Source: Maribacter sp.
Lineage (GTDB): Bacteria > Bacteroidota > Bacteroidia > Flavobacteriales > Flavobacteriaceae
Length of the DNA stretch: 64,000 nt
Assembly (NCBI GenBank): GCA_011050675.1
Contig: DRFI01000029.1
Span: 124,001-188,000 of the forward strand
Reading direction: 5' to 3'
The notes under the pieces: generated by a model
Databases searched by the model: none
Seen by the model: only the letters and a program-made list of their open reading frames with translations
What the model was told of the DNA's origin: nothing
Position numbers and translations under genes: made by a program
Part shown: piece after piece, positions 1 to 8,722 of the stretch
How positions within the stretch are numbered: the first letter of the stretch is position 1
How the letters are laid out: each line of letters starts with the position of its first letter

Positions 1-152
1 AGACGAAGAAACTTTTTAGAACCAGCTACATTGGTACGTTCACCAACATTAACAAAGTTAGTTTCGGGGGTAACAATAAGCGGCTCAAGACCTGATAATT
101 TCAAGAATCTTGGTTCACTACTTTTCGATTGTTGTTCGTTAATTTCACTCAT
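1..152 (-). CDS. metH: Methionine synthase, C-terminal subunit (partial, 5' end only)
   Basis: Only the first 50 codons are in the window. The reading frame begins at the ATG at 150-152 and runs off the left edge. The peptide contains [14 protein letters not shown], the opening of the pterin (methyltetrahydrofolate)-binding domain of cobalamin-dependent methionine synthase. The stop of the upstream homocysteine-binding subunit is 10 bp away, so the two are almost certainly cotranscribed. In many bacteria they are one polypeptide; here MetH is split between the homocysteine and folate modules. The cobalamin-binding and activation domains would lie outside the window and cannot be checked. Confidence 0.9.
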   Translation of the reverse strand, partial: MSEINEQQSKSSEPRFLKLSGLEPLIVTPETNFVNVGERTNVAGSKKFLR

Positions 153-162
153 AACTTTAATA

Positions 163-1164
163 CTATTGAAATACAGACACCTTTCTGGGCTTATAACTAG
201 CCACCATTTCGGCTATCGCCGTAATATGCTCCGGTGTTGTTCCACAACAACCTCCTACAATATTTACTAATCCTTTTTCTGCGTATTCTTTTATTTGCGC
301 TGCCATTTGATCTGGAGTTTCATCGTATTCTCCAAAAGCATTTGGTAAACCTGCATTAGGGTGTGCCGAAACCGCATGCTCACTTTTCTTAGATAATACT
401 TCTAAATGAGGTACAAGTTGACTTGCGCCTAAAGCACAATTAAACCCTACCGATAAAATTGGAATATGGGAGATGGATATTAAAAAAGCTTCTGCTGTTT
501 GTCCAGACAATGTTCTACCCGATGCATCGGTAATTGTACCGCTCACCATAATAGGAACATCAATATTTCTTTCCTCTTTAACTTCTTCTATAGCAAATAA
601 TGCTGCTTTGGCATTTAAAGTATCAAATATGGTTTCTACCAATAATAAATCTGAACCACCATCTAATAAACCTTCAACTTGTTGTTTGTAGGCAATTCTT
701 AATTCATCAAAAGATACCGCTCTATACCCTGGATCATTTACATCTGGAGACATGCTTGCGGTTTTATTCGTAGGTCCTATACTTCCAGCTACAAATCGTG
801 GTTTATTCGGTTCTTTCGCCGTGAATTCATCAGCTACCATTTTGGCGATGCGTGCAGACTCATAGTTTAGCTCATACACCAATTCTTCCATGTAATAATC
901 TGCCATGGCAATTGTTGTACCCGAAAATGTATTGGTCTCAACAATATCTGCGCCTGCGGCAAAGTACTTACGGTGTACATCGGCAATTGCTTCTGGCTGG
1001 GTAAGCGATAATAAATCATTATTACCTTGTAACGGGTGCTCCCAGTCTTTAAAGCGTTCTCCCCTAAAATCTTCTTCGGTGAATTTATATTGTTGTAGCA
1101 TAGTACCCATGGCACCATCCAATATTAAGATTCGCTCTTTTAAAATTTCTTTTATATCCTTCAT
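163..1164 (-). CDS. metH: Methionine synthase, homocysteine S-methyltransferase subunit
   Basis: This 333-residue protein carries the homocysteine/zinc module of B12-dependent methionine synthase. It starts with the DGAMGTMLQ signature near residue 15. The zinc-ligand cysteines are in GFNCALGA and in the C-terminal [10 protein letters not shown]. The open frame extends to a TTG at 1185, but the ATG at 1162-1164 gives the usual family start ([11 protein letters not shown]). It is the first gene of a split metH pair, with the folate-binding subunit 10 bp downstream. A SAM-I riboswitch at about 1287-1393 precedes it, so expression should fall when S-adenosylmethionine is plentiful. Confidence 0.93.
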   Translation of the reverse strand: MKDIKEILKERILILDGAMGTMLQQYKFTEEDFRGERFKDWEHPLQGNNDLLSLTQPEAIADVHRKYFAAGADIVETNTFSGTTIAMADYYMEELVYELNYESARIAKMVADEFTAKEPNKPRFVAGSIGPTNKTASMSPDVNDPGYRAVSFDELRIAYKQQVEGLLDGGSDLLLVETIFDTLNAKAALFAIEEVKEERNIDVPIMVSGTITDASGRTLSGQTAEAFLISISHIPILSVGFNCALGASQLVPHLEVLSKKSEHAVSAHPNAGLPNAFGEYDETPDQMAAQIKEYAEKGLVNIVGGCCGTTPEHITAIAEMVASYKPRKVSVFQ

Positions 1165-1286
1165 TTTACGTTGTAAAAGATTCAACGTTCAATAAAAAAC
1201 CAATTCGAAATCAAGTATGAAAAATTAGGCAAAGTGCCTTTTTTTTAAGTTATCTGTCTTTATTTTGCTATTGTAAAATAACAACT

Positions 1287-1393
1287 CCTGCACAAGTAAG
1301 CAGGTTAAAGATAGAATGTAGCACCTTCTTTTCCTTTAAGGAAAGGGTTGCCAAGGTTTCATAGGGTCTAATCCCTCCGCCTTTCTTGATAAC
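1287..1393 (-). promoter_or_regulatory. SAM-I (S-box) riboswitch upstream of metH
   Basis: Read on the minus strand, the segment has the S-box core in order: TTATCAAGAAAGG, GGAGGGATTAGACCC, TGAAACCTTGGCAACC, then AAGGTGCTACATTC. These match the conserved P1/P2, kink-turn, P3 and P4 strands of SAM-I. The same core recurs before metY. A small hairpin (CCTGC/GCAGG, 1287-1304) follows the aptamer and may be part of the expression platform. About 120 nt separate it from the metH start. The ligand assignment rests on the family match. Confidence 0.9.
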
Positions 1394-1496
1394 GTTTCAA
1401 TCTATTAATGAACGATTTGCAAAGTAACGGCACAGTCCGTTCTAATCCAAGACTTCTATAGGTTTTTTAACCAACGAAATTATGGCAAAATGTCAC

Positions 1497-1534
1497 AAAA
1501 AACCTCTGTACACATAAAGCATCCAGAGGTTTTA
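1497..1534 (-). terminator. Intrinsic terminator after the ferredoxin-NADP reductase gene
   Basis: The inverted repeat AAAACCTCTG / CAGAGGTTTT is followed on the minus strand by a T-run. It lies 18 bp after the stop codon at 1552 and closes the sulfate-assimilation operon before the metH leader. Confidence 0.75.
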
Positions 1535-1551
1535 CTAACCAAATAATAACT

Positions 1552-2613
1552 TTATGCGATACTTTGAACCACTTCTTTTTTAGCCTCTTTCTTAGAACCA
1601 TCAAACCCTTCAACACCACCTACCGTAGTATATTTCATAACATATCGTTTACCAGGATTGATTTGTTGGTATGCAAATTGACACATTACCGCTGCTTCAT
1701 GGAAACCGGATAAAATCAGTTTCAATTTACCTTCATAGGTATTTACATCACCAATTGCATATACTCCAGGTATGTTTGTTTGGTAATCTCTTGCGTTATT
1801 TACCTTTATCGCATTTTTATGTATATCCAAGCCCCAATCGCCTATAGGACCTAATTTTGGAGATAAACCAAAAAGTGGAATAAAATTATCAACCTCTAAA
1901 TACGTGTCTTCTTTATCTTTATCTGTATGCTTTATAACTACAGCTTCAAGATTATCTTTACCATGCAGCTCTTTTACCTCTGCTTTAGTAATCAATTTAA
2001 TCTTGCCCAACTTAGCCAATTCAGCCGCTTTTTCAACAGAATCTAAAGCTCCTCTAAATTCATCTCTTCTATGCACCAAAGTCACCTCTGAAGCCACATC
2101 TGTTAAAAATATAGCCCAGTCTAAAGCAGAATCACCTCCACCAGAAATTACAACCTTCTTGTCACGATAAACCTCAGGATCCTTAATCATATAAGAAACA
2201 CCGGTATCCTCAAAATTTACAATGTTCCCGATAGGTGGTTTTCTTGGCTCAAAAGAACCTAGACCACCAGCAATAACTACAACTGGTGCATTATGCTGAG
2301 TTCCTTTATTTGTTGTTACCACAAAAGAACCATCTTCCAATTTATCTAAAGTCTCCGCTCTTTCGCCTAGCGTAAATCCTGGTTCAAAAGGTTTAATTTG
2401 TTCCATTAGGTTATCTACCAAAGTACCCGCTAGAATTTCTGGAAATGCAGGAATATCATAAATAGGTTTCTTTGGGTATATCTCTGAACACTGACCACCT
2501 GGTTGTGGTAATGCATCTATTAAATGTGTTTTTAATTTTAACAATCCTGCTTCAAACACCGTAAACAATCCGGTTGGTCCCGCTCCTATAATGAGCATAT
2601 CTGTTTTAATCAT
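1552..2613 (-). CDS. Thioredoxin-reductase-like ferredoxin--NADP(+) reductase
   Basis: This 353-residue flavoprotein has an N-terminal FAD-binding motif (IIGAGPTGLF, residues 8-17). A second Rossmann motif (VISGGGDSALDWA, around residue 157) binds NAD(P)H, and an AIGDVN motif near the C terminus contacts FAD. No CxxC redox pair is visible between the Rossmann folds, which separates it from true thioredoxin reductases and fits the YumC-type ferredoxin-NADP reductase group. It is the last gene of the cys operon, 94 bp after cobA. I infer that it recycles the electron carrier of the sulfite reductase. It could also serve other ferredoxin- or flavodoxin-dependent enzymes. Confidence 0.85.
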   Translation of the reverse strand: MIKTDMLIIGAGPTGLFTVFEAGLLKLKTHLIDALPQPGGQCSEIYPKKPIYDIPAFPEILAGTLVDNLMEQIKPFEPGFTLGERAETLDKLEDGSFVVTTNKGTQHNAPVVVIAGGLGSFEPRKPPIGNIVNFEDTGVSYMIKDPEVYRDKKVVISGGGDSALDWAIFLTDVASEVTLVHRRDEFRGALDSVEKAAELAKLGKIKLITKAEVKELHGKDNLEAVVIKHTDKDKEDTYLEVDNFIPLFGLSPKLGPIGDWGLDIHKNAIKVNNARDYQTNIPGVYAIGDVNTYEGKLKLILSGFHEAAVMCQFAYQQINPGKRYVMKYTTVGGVEGFDGSKKEAKKEVVQSIA

Positions 2614-2707
2614 AACTATTTATTGGTATAGAGCAGCTGGTATTGAGTCTTCACTCCGTACGCTACTTCTTTATATTCTACATTATATTTAAACTACTTA
2701 CTTATTA

Positions 2708-3526
2708 CTATTTACTTAATGAGGTTTCGGCTGCGCTCAACTTTAAATTGTCATCACTAGCATATTCCAGCTTTGCCTTCATCAATAATTCTCTATGCCT
2801 TACCACTTCCCCTATTATAATAATAGCCGGATTAGATAATTCTTCTTTTTCCACTACATCAACAATAATTCCTATAGTGCCTATACCTACCTTTTCATTT
2901 TCACGAGTTCCGTTTTGAATAATTGCAACAGGCATGTCTGACTTGCCTTCGCCTTTAAACAGTTCTACTATTTGTGGTAGTTTGGACATCCCCATCAGTA
3001 TAACTACAGTAGCGCTACTTTTTGCTGCTAATGCAACATCGGTTGATAGTTTATGTTCTTTTGTTGTACCTGTAATTACCCAAAAACTTTCTGACGCACC
3101 TCTTTTTGTTACTGGAATATTTTGATATGCAGGAACACTTAAACTAGATGAAATACCAGGTACCATGGCTACTTCTAAACCGTGCAATGTTGCATATTCC
3201 ATTTCCTCAGAACCACGACCAAATACAAACGGATCTCCACCTTTTAAACGAACTACGTGTCCGTGAGATTTTGCCCTGCTTATAATGAGCTCATTAATCT
3301 GTTCTTGTTGATAAGCATAACATCCTTTACGCTTACCTACAAAAATTAATTCTGCATTTTTAGCATAGTCCAGCAACTCTTCATTTACCAAAGCATCGTA
3401 CAATACAACATCGGCATGTTCCAGCGCCTTAATTGCTTTTAAAGTGATAAGTTCAATATCACCAGGTCCTGCACCTACTACGGTTAATTTTGCCTGTCTA
3501 TTTTTATGTAAATTACTATCTGCCAT
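2708..3526 (-). CDS. cobA: Uroporphyrinogen-III C-methyltransferase (SUMT)
   Basis: The 272-residue protein matches SUMT, which doubly methylates uroporphyrinogen III to precorrin-2 using SAM. The SAM-binding motif VGAGPGD is at residues 17-23 and the family motif VRLKGGDPFVFGRGSEE follows near residue 92. Length fits a stand-alone SUMT; there is no fused siroheme dehydrogenase/ferrochelatase (CysG) domain. It lies 3 bp after the sulfite reductase gene, so its job here is most likely siroheme supply. No ferrochelatase or precorrin-2 dehydrogenase is in the window, so those steps must be encoded elsewhere. The extreme C-terminal codons run through a copy of a short genomic repeat (2725-2741). 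Confidence 0.93.
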   Translation of the reverse strand: MADSNLHKNRQAKLTVVGAGPGDIELITLKAIKALEHADVVLYDALVNEELLDYAKNAELIFVGKRKGCYAYQQEQINELIISRAKSHGHVVRLKGGDPFVFGRGSEEMEYATLHGLEVAMVPGISSSLSVPAYQNIPVTKRGASESFWVITGTTKEHKLSTDVALAAKSSATVVILMGMSKLPQIVELFKGEGKSDMPVAIIQNGTRENEKVGIGTIGIIVDVVEKEELSNPAIIIIGEVVRHRELLMKAKLEYASDDNLKLSAAETSLSK

Positions 3527-3529
3527 GAT

Positions 3530-5620
3530 TTATGCTTCTGCTAATTCCTGTTCTCTAAATTTCGCAACAGTCTCTAAAAACGCTTTAGCATCTTTAATAT
3601 AAGATTCTGCAAAAGCTTTTGTTGGCTCATTTTGATTCAATTGCAATACCAATTTCTCAAATCCGCCTGCAACAGCAATTCTTCCATCGGCTACAAATTT
3701 CTCATCGAAATCTTTAATGATACTTACATGCGTATTTACTTTCGTATTCTCTGACGTTAACATTGCTTTCGCAGAATTTACCATTGAAGAATACGCGTGA
3801 TAGATGCTCGCAGACCATTTTTCTGCGTCGAACATATCTTGAGCATTTTGTATTTTTTCTTCACTTTCAAAAAGAAGTGTAGCAATTAAATCAATTACAA
3901 CTCCAGCACATTCACCAACACCAATTGCTTTTTCATAACGCTCTGTATTTCCCCAATCTATAAAATCTTCTGCCGTTAGATTATCTATTGATGAAAGTGG
4001 CGTAAGAAAATCATAGAAATACATTTGACCTTTTTCTGCATAATAATCTGGGAATGATAAATCACCGCCGTTTGCATCAAAGTCATTTAGTATTAAACGT
4101 AAAGCTTCTGGACCTCTTTTACTTGGCACTTTTACTACCTTATCAGCAAAACGTCCTTGTCCATTTCCATCAGTACTACCACCTAATAATACTTGAAGCG
4201 CGGGTGCTACTAATTTATCTTTTGTACGGACGGACATCCCTTGAAAACCAATATTTGCCATATTGTGTTGTCCGCAGGCATTCATACATCCACTTATTTT
4301 TATAACAACATCTTCGTTGTTTATATAATCTGGATATTCTGTTTTTATAACTCTTTCTAATTCCTCTGCAATACCTGTACTACTGGCAATACCTAAATTA
4401 CATGTATCTGTACCTGGACAAGCTGTAATATCTAAAGCTTTATTATAACCAACATCCGCAAAACCTAATTTCTTTAATTCCGAATAGAAAAATTCAATAT
4501 TTTCTTCTTTTACGAAGGGAATTAGAATGTTTTGACGAAGCGACAAACGTAGCTCTCCCGCTGCATATTTCTGCACCAAATTCGCTAATAAACGTGCCTT
4601 ATCTGTATAAAAATCACCTAATAAAACTTTGATACCAATAGCAACATAACCAGGTTGTTTCTGCGGAACCACATTCGTTAATTTCCACTGTTCAAATTCT
4701 TTTGCATCCGTTATTTCAACTGCAGGAACTTTTAAATCTGAAACTTTAGTCTTAGGATAATCTTCCGGATTAATTGGAAATGTATCAAAAGGAACCGCTG
4801 TTTTTTCTGAAGCTAACAATTTTTTGAATCCGTCCAGACCTAAATCCTTCAACAAGAATTTCATTCTAGCTTTAGCTCTACTCTTACGCTCACCGTAACG
4901 ATCAAAAACACGTATAACCGTTTCCATCAAAGGAATAATTTGATCTGCTGGCAAAAAGCTATATAACTCATCGGCATGTCTTGGCTGAGAACCTAATCCG
5001 CCACCCAACATTACCTTAAAACCTGGCTCTCCATTTTCAAGCTTAGCAATAAAGCCTAAATCATGCATGTATGAAAGTCCGGTATCGGCATCACTTGCAG
5101 AGAAAGAAACCTTGAACTTACGTCCCATTTCTTGACTCACAGGATTTCTTAAGAAATACTGAAATAATGCATGTGCATAAGGCGAAACATCAAAAGGCTC
5201 ATCTACATCTACACCTGCTGTTTCACTTGCCGTTACATTACGTACCGTATTACCACATGCTTCCCTTAATGTAATATCATCCTTTTCTAATTCTGACCAC
5301 AACTCGGGAGTCCTGTTCAAATCCACATAATGAATCTGAATATCTTGACGCGTAGTAATATGTAATCTCCCCGTTGAATACTCGTCGGATACATCACAAA
5401 CACGAAGCAATTGCTTAGAAGTCACTTTACCATATGGTAATTTTATACGGATCATCTGAACCCCTTCTTGACGCTGACCGTATACTCCACGAGCCAAACG
5501 TAGGCTTCTAAATTTCTCCTCATCTAATTTGCCGCCATGGAACTCATGAATCTTGCGTTCCAATTCTAAAATATCATTCGCAACTACTTGATTCTCTATT
5601 TCTGTTCTAAAACTCTGCAT
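3530..5620 (-). CDS. Assimilatory sulfite reductase hemoprotein with C-terminal HEPN-like domain
   Basis: This 696-residue protein has two ferredoxin-like and two siroheme/[4Fe-4S] half-domains. The cluster ligands are Cys401 and Cys407 (CPGTDTC) with Cys445 and Cys449 (CMNAC), the C-x5-C...C-x3-C pattern of siroheme reductases. Family members usually stop near residue 560. Here about 130 helical residues follow (about 565-690, including SIYHAYSSMVNSAKAM), resembling a HEPN-type domain. It reduces sulfite to sulfide, probably with ferredoxin. Nitrite reductase is the alternative, but the neighbours (cysD, cysN, cysH, SUMT) favour sulfite. A promoter and a predicted Rrf2 operator lie upstream (5673-5711). 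Confidence 0.9.
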   Translation of the reverse strand: MQSFRTEIENQVVANDILELERKIHEFHGGKLDEEKFRSLRLARGVYGQRQEGVQMIRIKLPYGKVTSKQLLRVCDVSDEYSTGRLHITTRQDIQIHYVDLNRTPELWSELEKDDITLREACGNTVRNVTASETAGVDVDEPFDVSPYAHALFQYFLRNPVSQEMGRKFKVSFSASDADTGLSYMHDLGFIAKLENGEPGFKVMLGGGLGSQPRHADELYSFLPADQIIPLMETVIRVFDRYGERKSRAKARMKFLLKDLGLDGFKKLLASEKTAVPFDTFPINPEDYPKTKVSDLKVPAVEITDAKEFEQWKLTNVVPQKQPGYVAIGIKVLLGDFYTDKARLLANLVQKYAAGELRLSLRQNILIPFVKEENIEFFYSELKKLGFADVGYNKALDITACPGTDTCNLGIASSTGIAEELERVIKTEYPDYINNEDVVIKISGCMNACGQHNMANIGFQGMSVRTKDKLVAPALQVLLGGSTDGNGQGRFADKVVKVPSKRGPEALRLILNDFDANGGDLSFPDYYAEKGQMYFYDFLTPLSSIDNLTAEDFIDWGNTERYEKAIGVGECAGVVIDLIATLLFESEEKIQNAQDMFDAEKWSASIYHAYSSMVNSAKAMLTSENTKVNTHVSIIKDFDEKFVADGRIAVAGGFEKLVLQLNQNEPTKAFAESYIKDAKAFLETVAKFREQELAEA

Positions 5621-5672
5621 CGTTCGGTATTAAGTATTCAGCACTACGCACTGAGATAAATTATTACTATAT

Positions 5673-5693
5673 TTTGCCTATAGATTTTATAGA
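5673..5693 (-). promoter_or_regulatory. Predicted Rrf2-type operator, site C (sulfite reductase promoter)
   Basis: The site contains the perfect inverted repeat CTATA-N5-TATAG (5678-5692). It matches two sites before the cys operon over most of 20 bp (CCTATAGATTT shared with site B). It overlaps the predicted -7 element, as expected for repression. That the neighbouring Rrf2 protein binds here is inference. Confidence 0.55.
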
Positions 5694-5711
5694 CTTATTA
5701 AGAACAGTCAA
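5684..5711 (-). promoter_or_regulatory. Predicted promoter for sulfite reductase-cobA-fnr
   Basis: On the minus strand TTGAC (5707-5711) and TATAAAAT (5684-5691) are separated by 15 bp, upstream of the ATG at 5620. It lies in the cysN/sulfite reductase gap and suggests that the distal half of the operon can be transcribed independently. Confidence 0.45.
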
Positions 5712-5733
5712 TATTAAAATTGACCTTTTCTAT

Positions 5734-6981
5734 TTAACTAATGAATCCCGCTCCTACGGTACTATTAGATTTTGTATCTATTAAAATAAACGAACCGTTA
5801 GTTCTGTGATTCTTAAATTGATCATAGAAGATTGGTTTATTTAAACGGAAGCTAACTTGGGCAATATCATTCATACCCAAAGAGTCTGCTTCTGTATCAA
5901 CACCTGAATAATCTGGAGCGATTTTATGATGCACTTGTTCCACTTTTGCCAGTACTTTGTTGACACCGTGTTGTACTATATATTTATTTCCTGCTGCTAA
6001 AGGCAATGAATCCATCCAAGAGATTGTAGCTGTAAATTGCTTATCTACGGTCGGTAAATCATTAGCTTTCACTAACATGTCTCCACGGCTTAAATTAATT
6101 TCATCATCTAATGTGATTGTTACCGATGAACGTCTAGAAGCTGTTTTGTATTTTTTATCGTGAAAATAAATGTCCTTTATCTTAGAACGTGTTTGCGATG
6201 GAAGTGCTACTACCTCATCACCTACGCTCAACTCGCCTCCATATACCTTACCTGCAAATCCTCTAAAATCATGATGTTCATCTGTCTTTGGACGGATAAC
6301 ATATTGCACAGGAAAACGTGGTGTACCAACATTAAAAATATCTTTTCTATCTAACGCTTCAAAATGTTCTAATAAAGATTGCCCTTTGTACCAAGGTGTC
6401 TTATCTGAAAGGTTTACTACGTTATCTCCTTTTAATGCACTTACAGGAATAAAGGTGATTTTCTGATCTTGGTAATCACGCTTCGCCATCAATTCTTCAA
6501 AATCTGCCTTAATAGCATTATAAGTTTCTTCAGAATAGTCTACTAAATCCATCTTATTAATAGCAACTACAACATCTTTAATGCGTAGTAAATTATTGAT
6601 AAAGAAGTGTCTATTCGTTTGTTCAATTACACCTTTACGCGCATCGATCAAAATAATTGCCGCTTGCGATGTAGATGCACCCGTAACCATGTTACGTGTA
6701 TATTCCACATGCCCAGGAGTATCGGCAATAATGTAACTTTTCTTTGCTGTAGAAAAATAAATATGCGCAACATCAATAGTTATACCTTGCTCACGTTCCG
6801 CTACTAAACCATCTGTTGCCAAAGAGAAATCTAAATAATCATATCCCTTTTGCTTACTGGTTTTTTCAATTGCCTCTAACTTATCGCTGGTTAGTGATTT
6901 TGTATCATACAATATTCTACCTATCAAGGTACTTTTACCGTCATCTACACTACCTGCTGTTGCTATTTTTAGTACTTCCAT
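5734..6981 (-). CDS. cysN: Sulfate adenylyltransferase, GTPase subunit
   Basis: This 415-residue protein is an EF-Tu-like GTPase. The P-loop is GSVDDGKST (residues 10-18), followed by DTPGHVEYTRNM (G3) and NKMD (G4), then two beta-barrel domains. With CysD it makes adenosine 5'-phosphosulfate (APS) from sulfate and ATP, driven by GTP hydrolysis. It ends at the barrel domains, so no APS kinase (CysC) domain is fused, unlike many CysN/C proteins. It follows cysD at about 105 bp. The gap to sulfite reductase (5621-5733) holds a secondary promoter and predicted operator. Confidence 0.95.
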   Translation of the reverse strand: MEVLKIATAGSVDDGKSTLIGRILYDTKSLTSDKLEAIEKTSKQKGYDYLDFSLATDGLVAEREQGITIDVAHIYFSTAKKSYIIADTPGHVEYTRNMVTGASTSQAAIILIDARKGVIEQTNRHFFINNLLRIKDVVVAINKMDLVDYSEETYNAIKADFEELMAKRDYQDQKITFIPVSALKGDNVVNLSDKTPWYKGQSLLEHFEALDRKDIFNVGTPRFPVQYVIRPKTDEHHDFRGFAGKVYGGELSVGDEVVALPSQTRSKIKDIYFHDKKYKTASRRSSVTITLDDEINLSRGDMLVKANDLPTVDKQFTATISWMDSLPLAAGNKYIVQHGVNKVLAKVEQVHHKIAPDYSGVDTEADSLGMNDIAQVSFRLNKPIFYDQFKNHRTNGSFILIDTKSNSTVGAGFIS

Positions 6982-7067
6982 TCTAAAGCTGTTCGCCCTT
7001 CGCTATTTGCTATTGGCTTTTAATATTATTGTTATTGCTAGTTGCCGATAGCCAAAAGCTAAAGGCG

Positions 7068-7089
7068 GAATTTTCAAAAGAAAATTCTA
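7068..7089 (-). other. Hairpin at the end of cysD
   Basis: The perfect inverted repeat GAATTTTC-AAAA-GAAAATTC sits directly after the cysD stop codon. It has no proper T-run and is AT-rich, so it is more likely an mRNA-processing or stabilising hairpin than a terminator. Confidence 0.3.
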
Positions 7090-8037
7090 AAAATATCCTT
7101 GTTGTTTTCTTTTCTCCATTGCTGCCTCAGAACGTTTATCATCTATACGTGCTCCTCGCTCCGAAATAGAAGAATCTCTTATTTCTTCTACTACTTTATC
7201 GATAGTTTCAGCATCTGAAAGAACTGCGGCAGTACATGACATATCACCTACTGTACGAAAACGAATTAAACGTTCTTCTACAACCTCATCTTCTTCTCTA
7301 AATACAATACCGTCTTCTGCAGACCAGATCATACCATCTCTTAAAAAGGTTTTACGCTTATGCGCAAAATAGATTGACGGAATTTCAATTTGCTCTTCTT
7401 TAATGTAAGACCAAACATCTAATTCTGTCCAGTTAGAAATTGGAAAGACTCTTACGTTCTGACCCAATTCTATTTGTCCGTTTAACATATCAAATAACTC
7501 GGGCCGTTGGTTACGCTCATCCCATTGACCGAAATCATCTCTTACAGAGAAAATACGTTCTTTGGCACGTGCCTTTTCTTCATCTCTACGAGCACCACCA
7601 ATACAGGCATCAAATTTGAATTCCTCAATAGCATCTAGCAAAGTAGTTGTCTGCAAGCTATTTCTACTTGAATACCTACCTGACTCTTCTTTTACTTTAC
7701 CTTGATCGATTGAATCTTGCACATTACGCACAATTAGCTCTAAACCTAATTCTTCTACCAATCTATCTCTAAATTCTATAGTCTCAGGAAAGTTATGTCC
7801 CGTATCAATATGCATTAATGGGAAAGGTATTTTCGATGGCCAAAATGCTTTCTGCGCTAAACGAACCAATGTAATTGAATCTTTTCCGCCTGAAAATAAA
7901 AGAACAGGCTTCTCGAACTGAGCAGCTACTTCTCTAATTATATAAATTGCCTCATTCTCAAGTGCATTTATATTAGAGGTATCCTTTAAAAGTTCTTGGG
8001 ATGGTGTTACTTCCAATTCCGTGCTTGTATTACTCAT
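7087..8037 (-). CDS. cysD: Sulfate adenylyltransferase, small (PP-loop) subunit
   Basis: The 316-residue protein has the PP-loop ATP pyrophosphatase motif LFSGGKDSITLVRLAQKAF near residue 47. It also has the family segments MHIDTGHNFPETIEFRD and IGGARRDEEKARAKERIFS. The C terminus (RKQQGYF) is typical of CysD. It transfers AMP from ATP to sulfate and works with CysN, encoded next. The first 25 or so residues are variable and polar. The ATG at 8035-8037 is the only reasonable start in frame. It is the third gene of the operon, 47 bp after cysH. Confidence 0.95.
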   Translation of the reverse strand: MSNTSTELEVTPSQELLKDTSNINALENEAIYIIREVAAQFEKPVLLFSGGKDSITLVRLAQKAFWPSKIPFPLMHIDTGHNFPETIEFRDRLVEELGLELIVRNVQDSIDQGKVKEESGRYSSRNSLQTTTLLDAIEEFKFDACIGGARRDEEKARAKERIFSVRDDFGQWDERNQRPELFDMLNGQIELGQNVRVFPISNWTELDVWSYIKEEQIEIPSIYFAHKRKTFLRDGMIWSAEDGIVFREEDEVVEERLIRFRTVGDMSCTAAVLSDAETIDKVVEEIRDSSISERGARIDDKRSEAAMEKRKQQGYF

Positions 8038-8084
8038 TATAATTTTTTAGATAAATTATCTTTACTCCTTTCTACTGCCTTCAA

Positions 8085-8708
8085 TTAACTATGCAATCCG
8101 CATTCTCTATTCTCCAAAACTTTCGTTGGATCAAAATAGTTATGCTCATTAGGTAGATTATATTTCTTTAAATAGGTATCTAGCTGCGTATCGTTCCAGT
8201 GGTAAAAAGGACTCACCTTTAAAACACCATCTTTACTTAGACTTAAAATATCTAAACTATCTCTGTGTGCGGTCTGCCCTTTTCTTAGGTTCGTAAACCA
8301 AACATCTGGCTTAAATTCTGACATAGCTCTTTTAAAAGGCTCCAACTTTACTTGCTCGGTAAACTCTGCATGCCTTGGATCATCAATTTGTGGAATTCCC
8401 ATAACTGCATCTCTATGCGCAGTAGTTTGTTTTGGCACAAACAATTTTACATTCAAACTTAACCTGTCGATTATTTCTTCTGCATGCTTGTACGTTTTCG
8501 GAGTGTTATAACCCGTATCGCACCAAACCACAGGAATATCTTTCCTTACTCCAGATACCGCATGTAAAATAGCTACTTCATATGGTCTGAAGTTTGTAGT
8601 CACTACAGGTGTATCTGCGTGCTTTACTGCCCAAGAAATAATTTCCTCTGGCGGAATACCTTTAAATTGTATGTTTAACTTCTGAACTTGTGCTTCTGTT
8701 AATGCCAT
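8085..8708 (-). CDS. cysH: Phosphoadenylyl-/adenylyl-sulfate reductase without Fe-S ligands
   Basis: This 207-residue protein belongs to the thioredoxin-dependent PAPS/APS reductase family. It shows VVTTNFRPYEVAILH, VVWCDTGYNTPKTY and the C-terminal catalytic ECGLHS (Cys203). The paired cysteines of [4Fe-4S] APS reductases (CC...CxxC) are absent: the expected CC position reads EFTEQVKLEPF. By that criterion it resembles PAPS reductases or the cluster-free APR-B type. No APS kinase gene accompanies it here, so the true substrate (APS or PAPS) is open. It is the second gene of the operon, 14 bp after the DUF2061 gene. Confidence 0.9.
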   Translation of the reverse strand: MALTEAQVQKLNIQFKGIPPEEIISWAVKHADTPVVTTNFRPYEVAILHAVSGVRKDIPVVWCDTGYNTPKTYKHAEEIIDRLSLNVKLFVPKQTTAHRDAVMGIPQIDDPRHAEFTEQVKLEPFKRAMSEFKPDVWFTNLRKGQTAHRDSLDILSLSKDGVLKVSPFYHWNDTQLDTYLKKYNLPNEHNYFDPTKVLENRECGLHS

Positions 8709-8722
8709 TATCCTTTTCTTTA

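Noticed and set aside
8085-8708. Fe-S APS reductase
   Set aside because: The CC...CxxC ligands are absent, so an Fe-S type enzyme is not supported.
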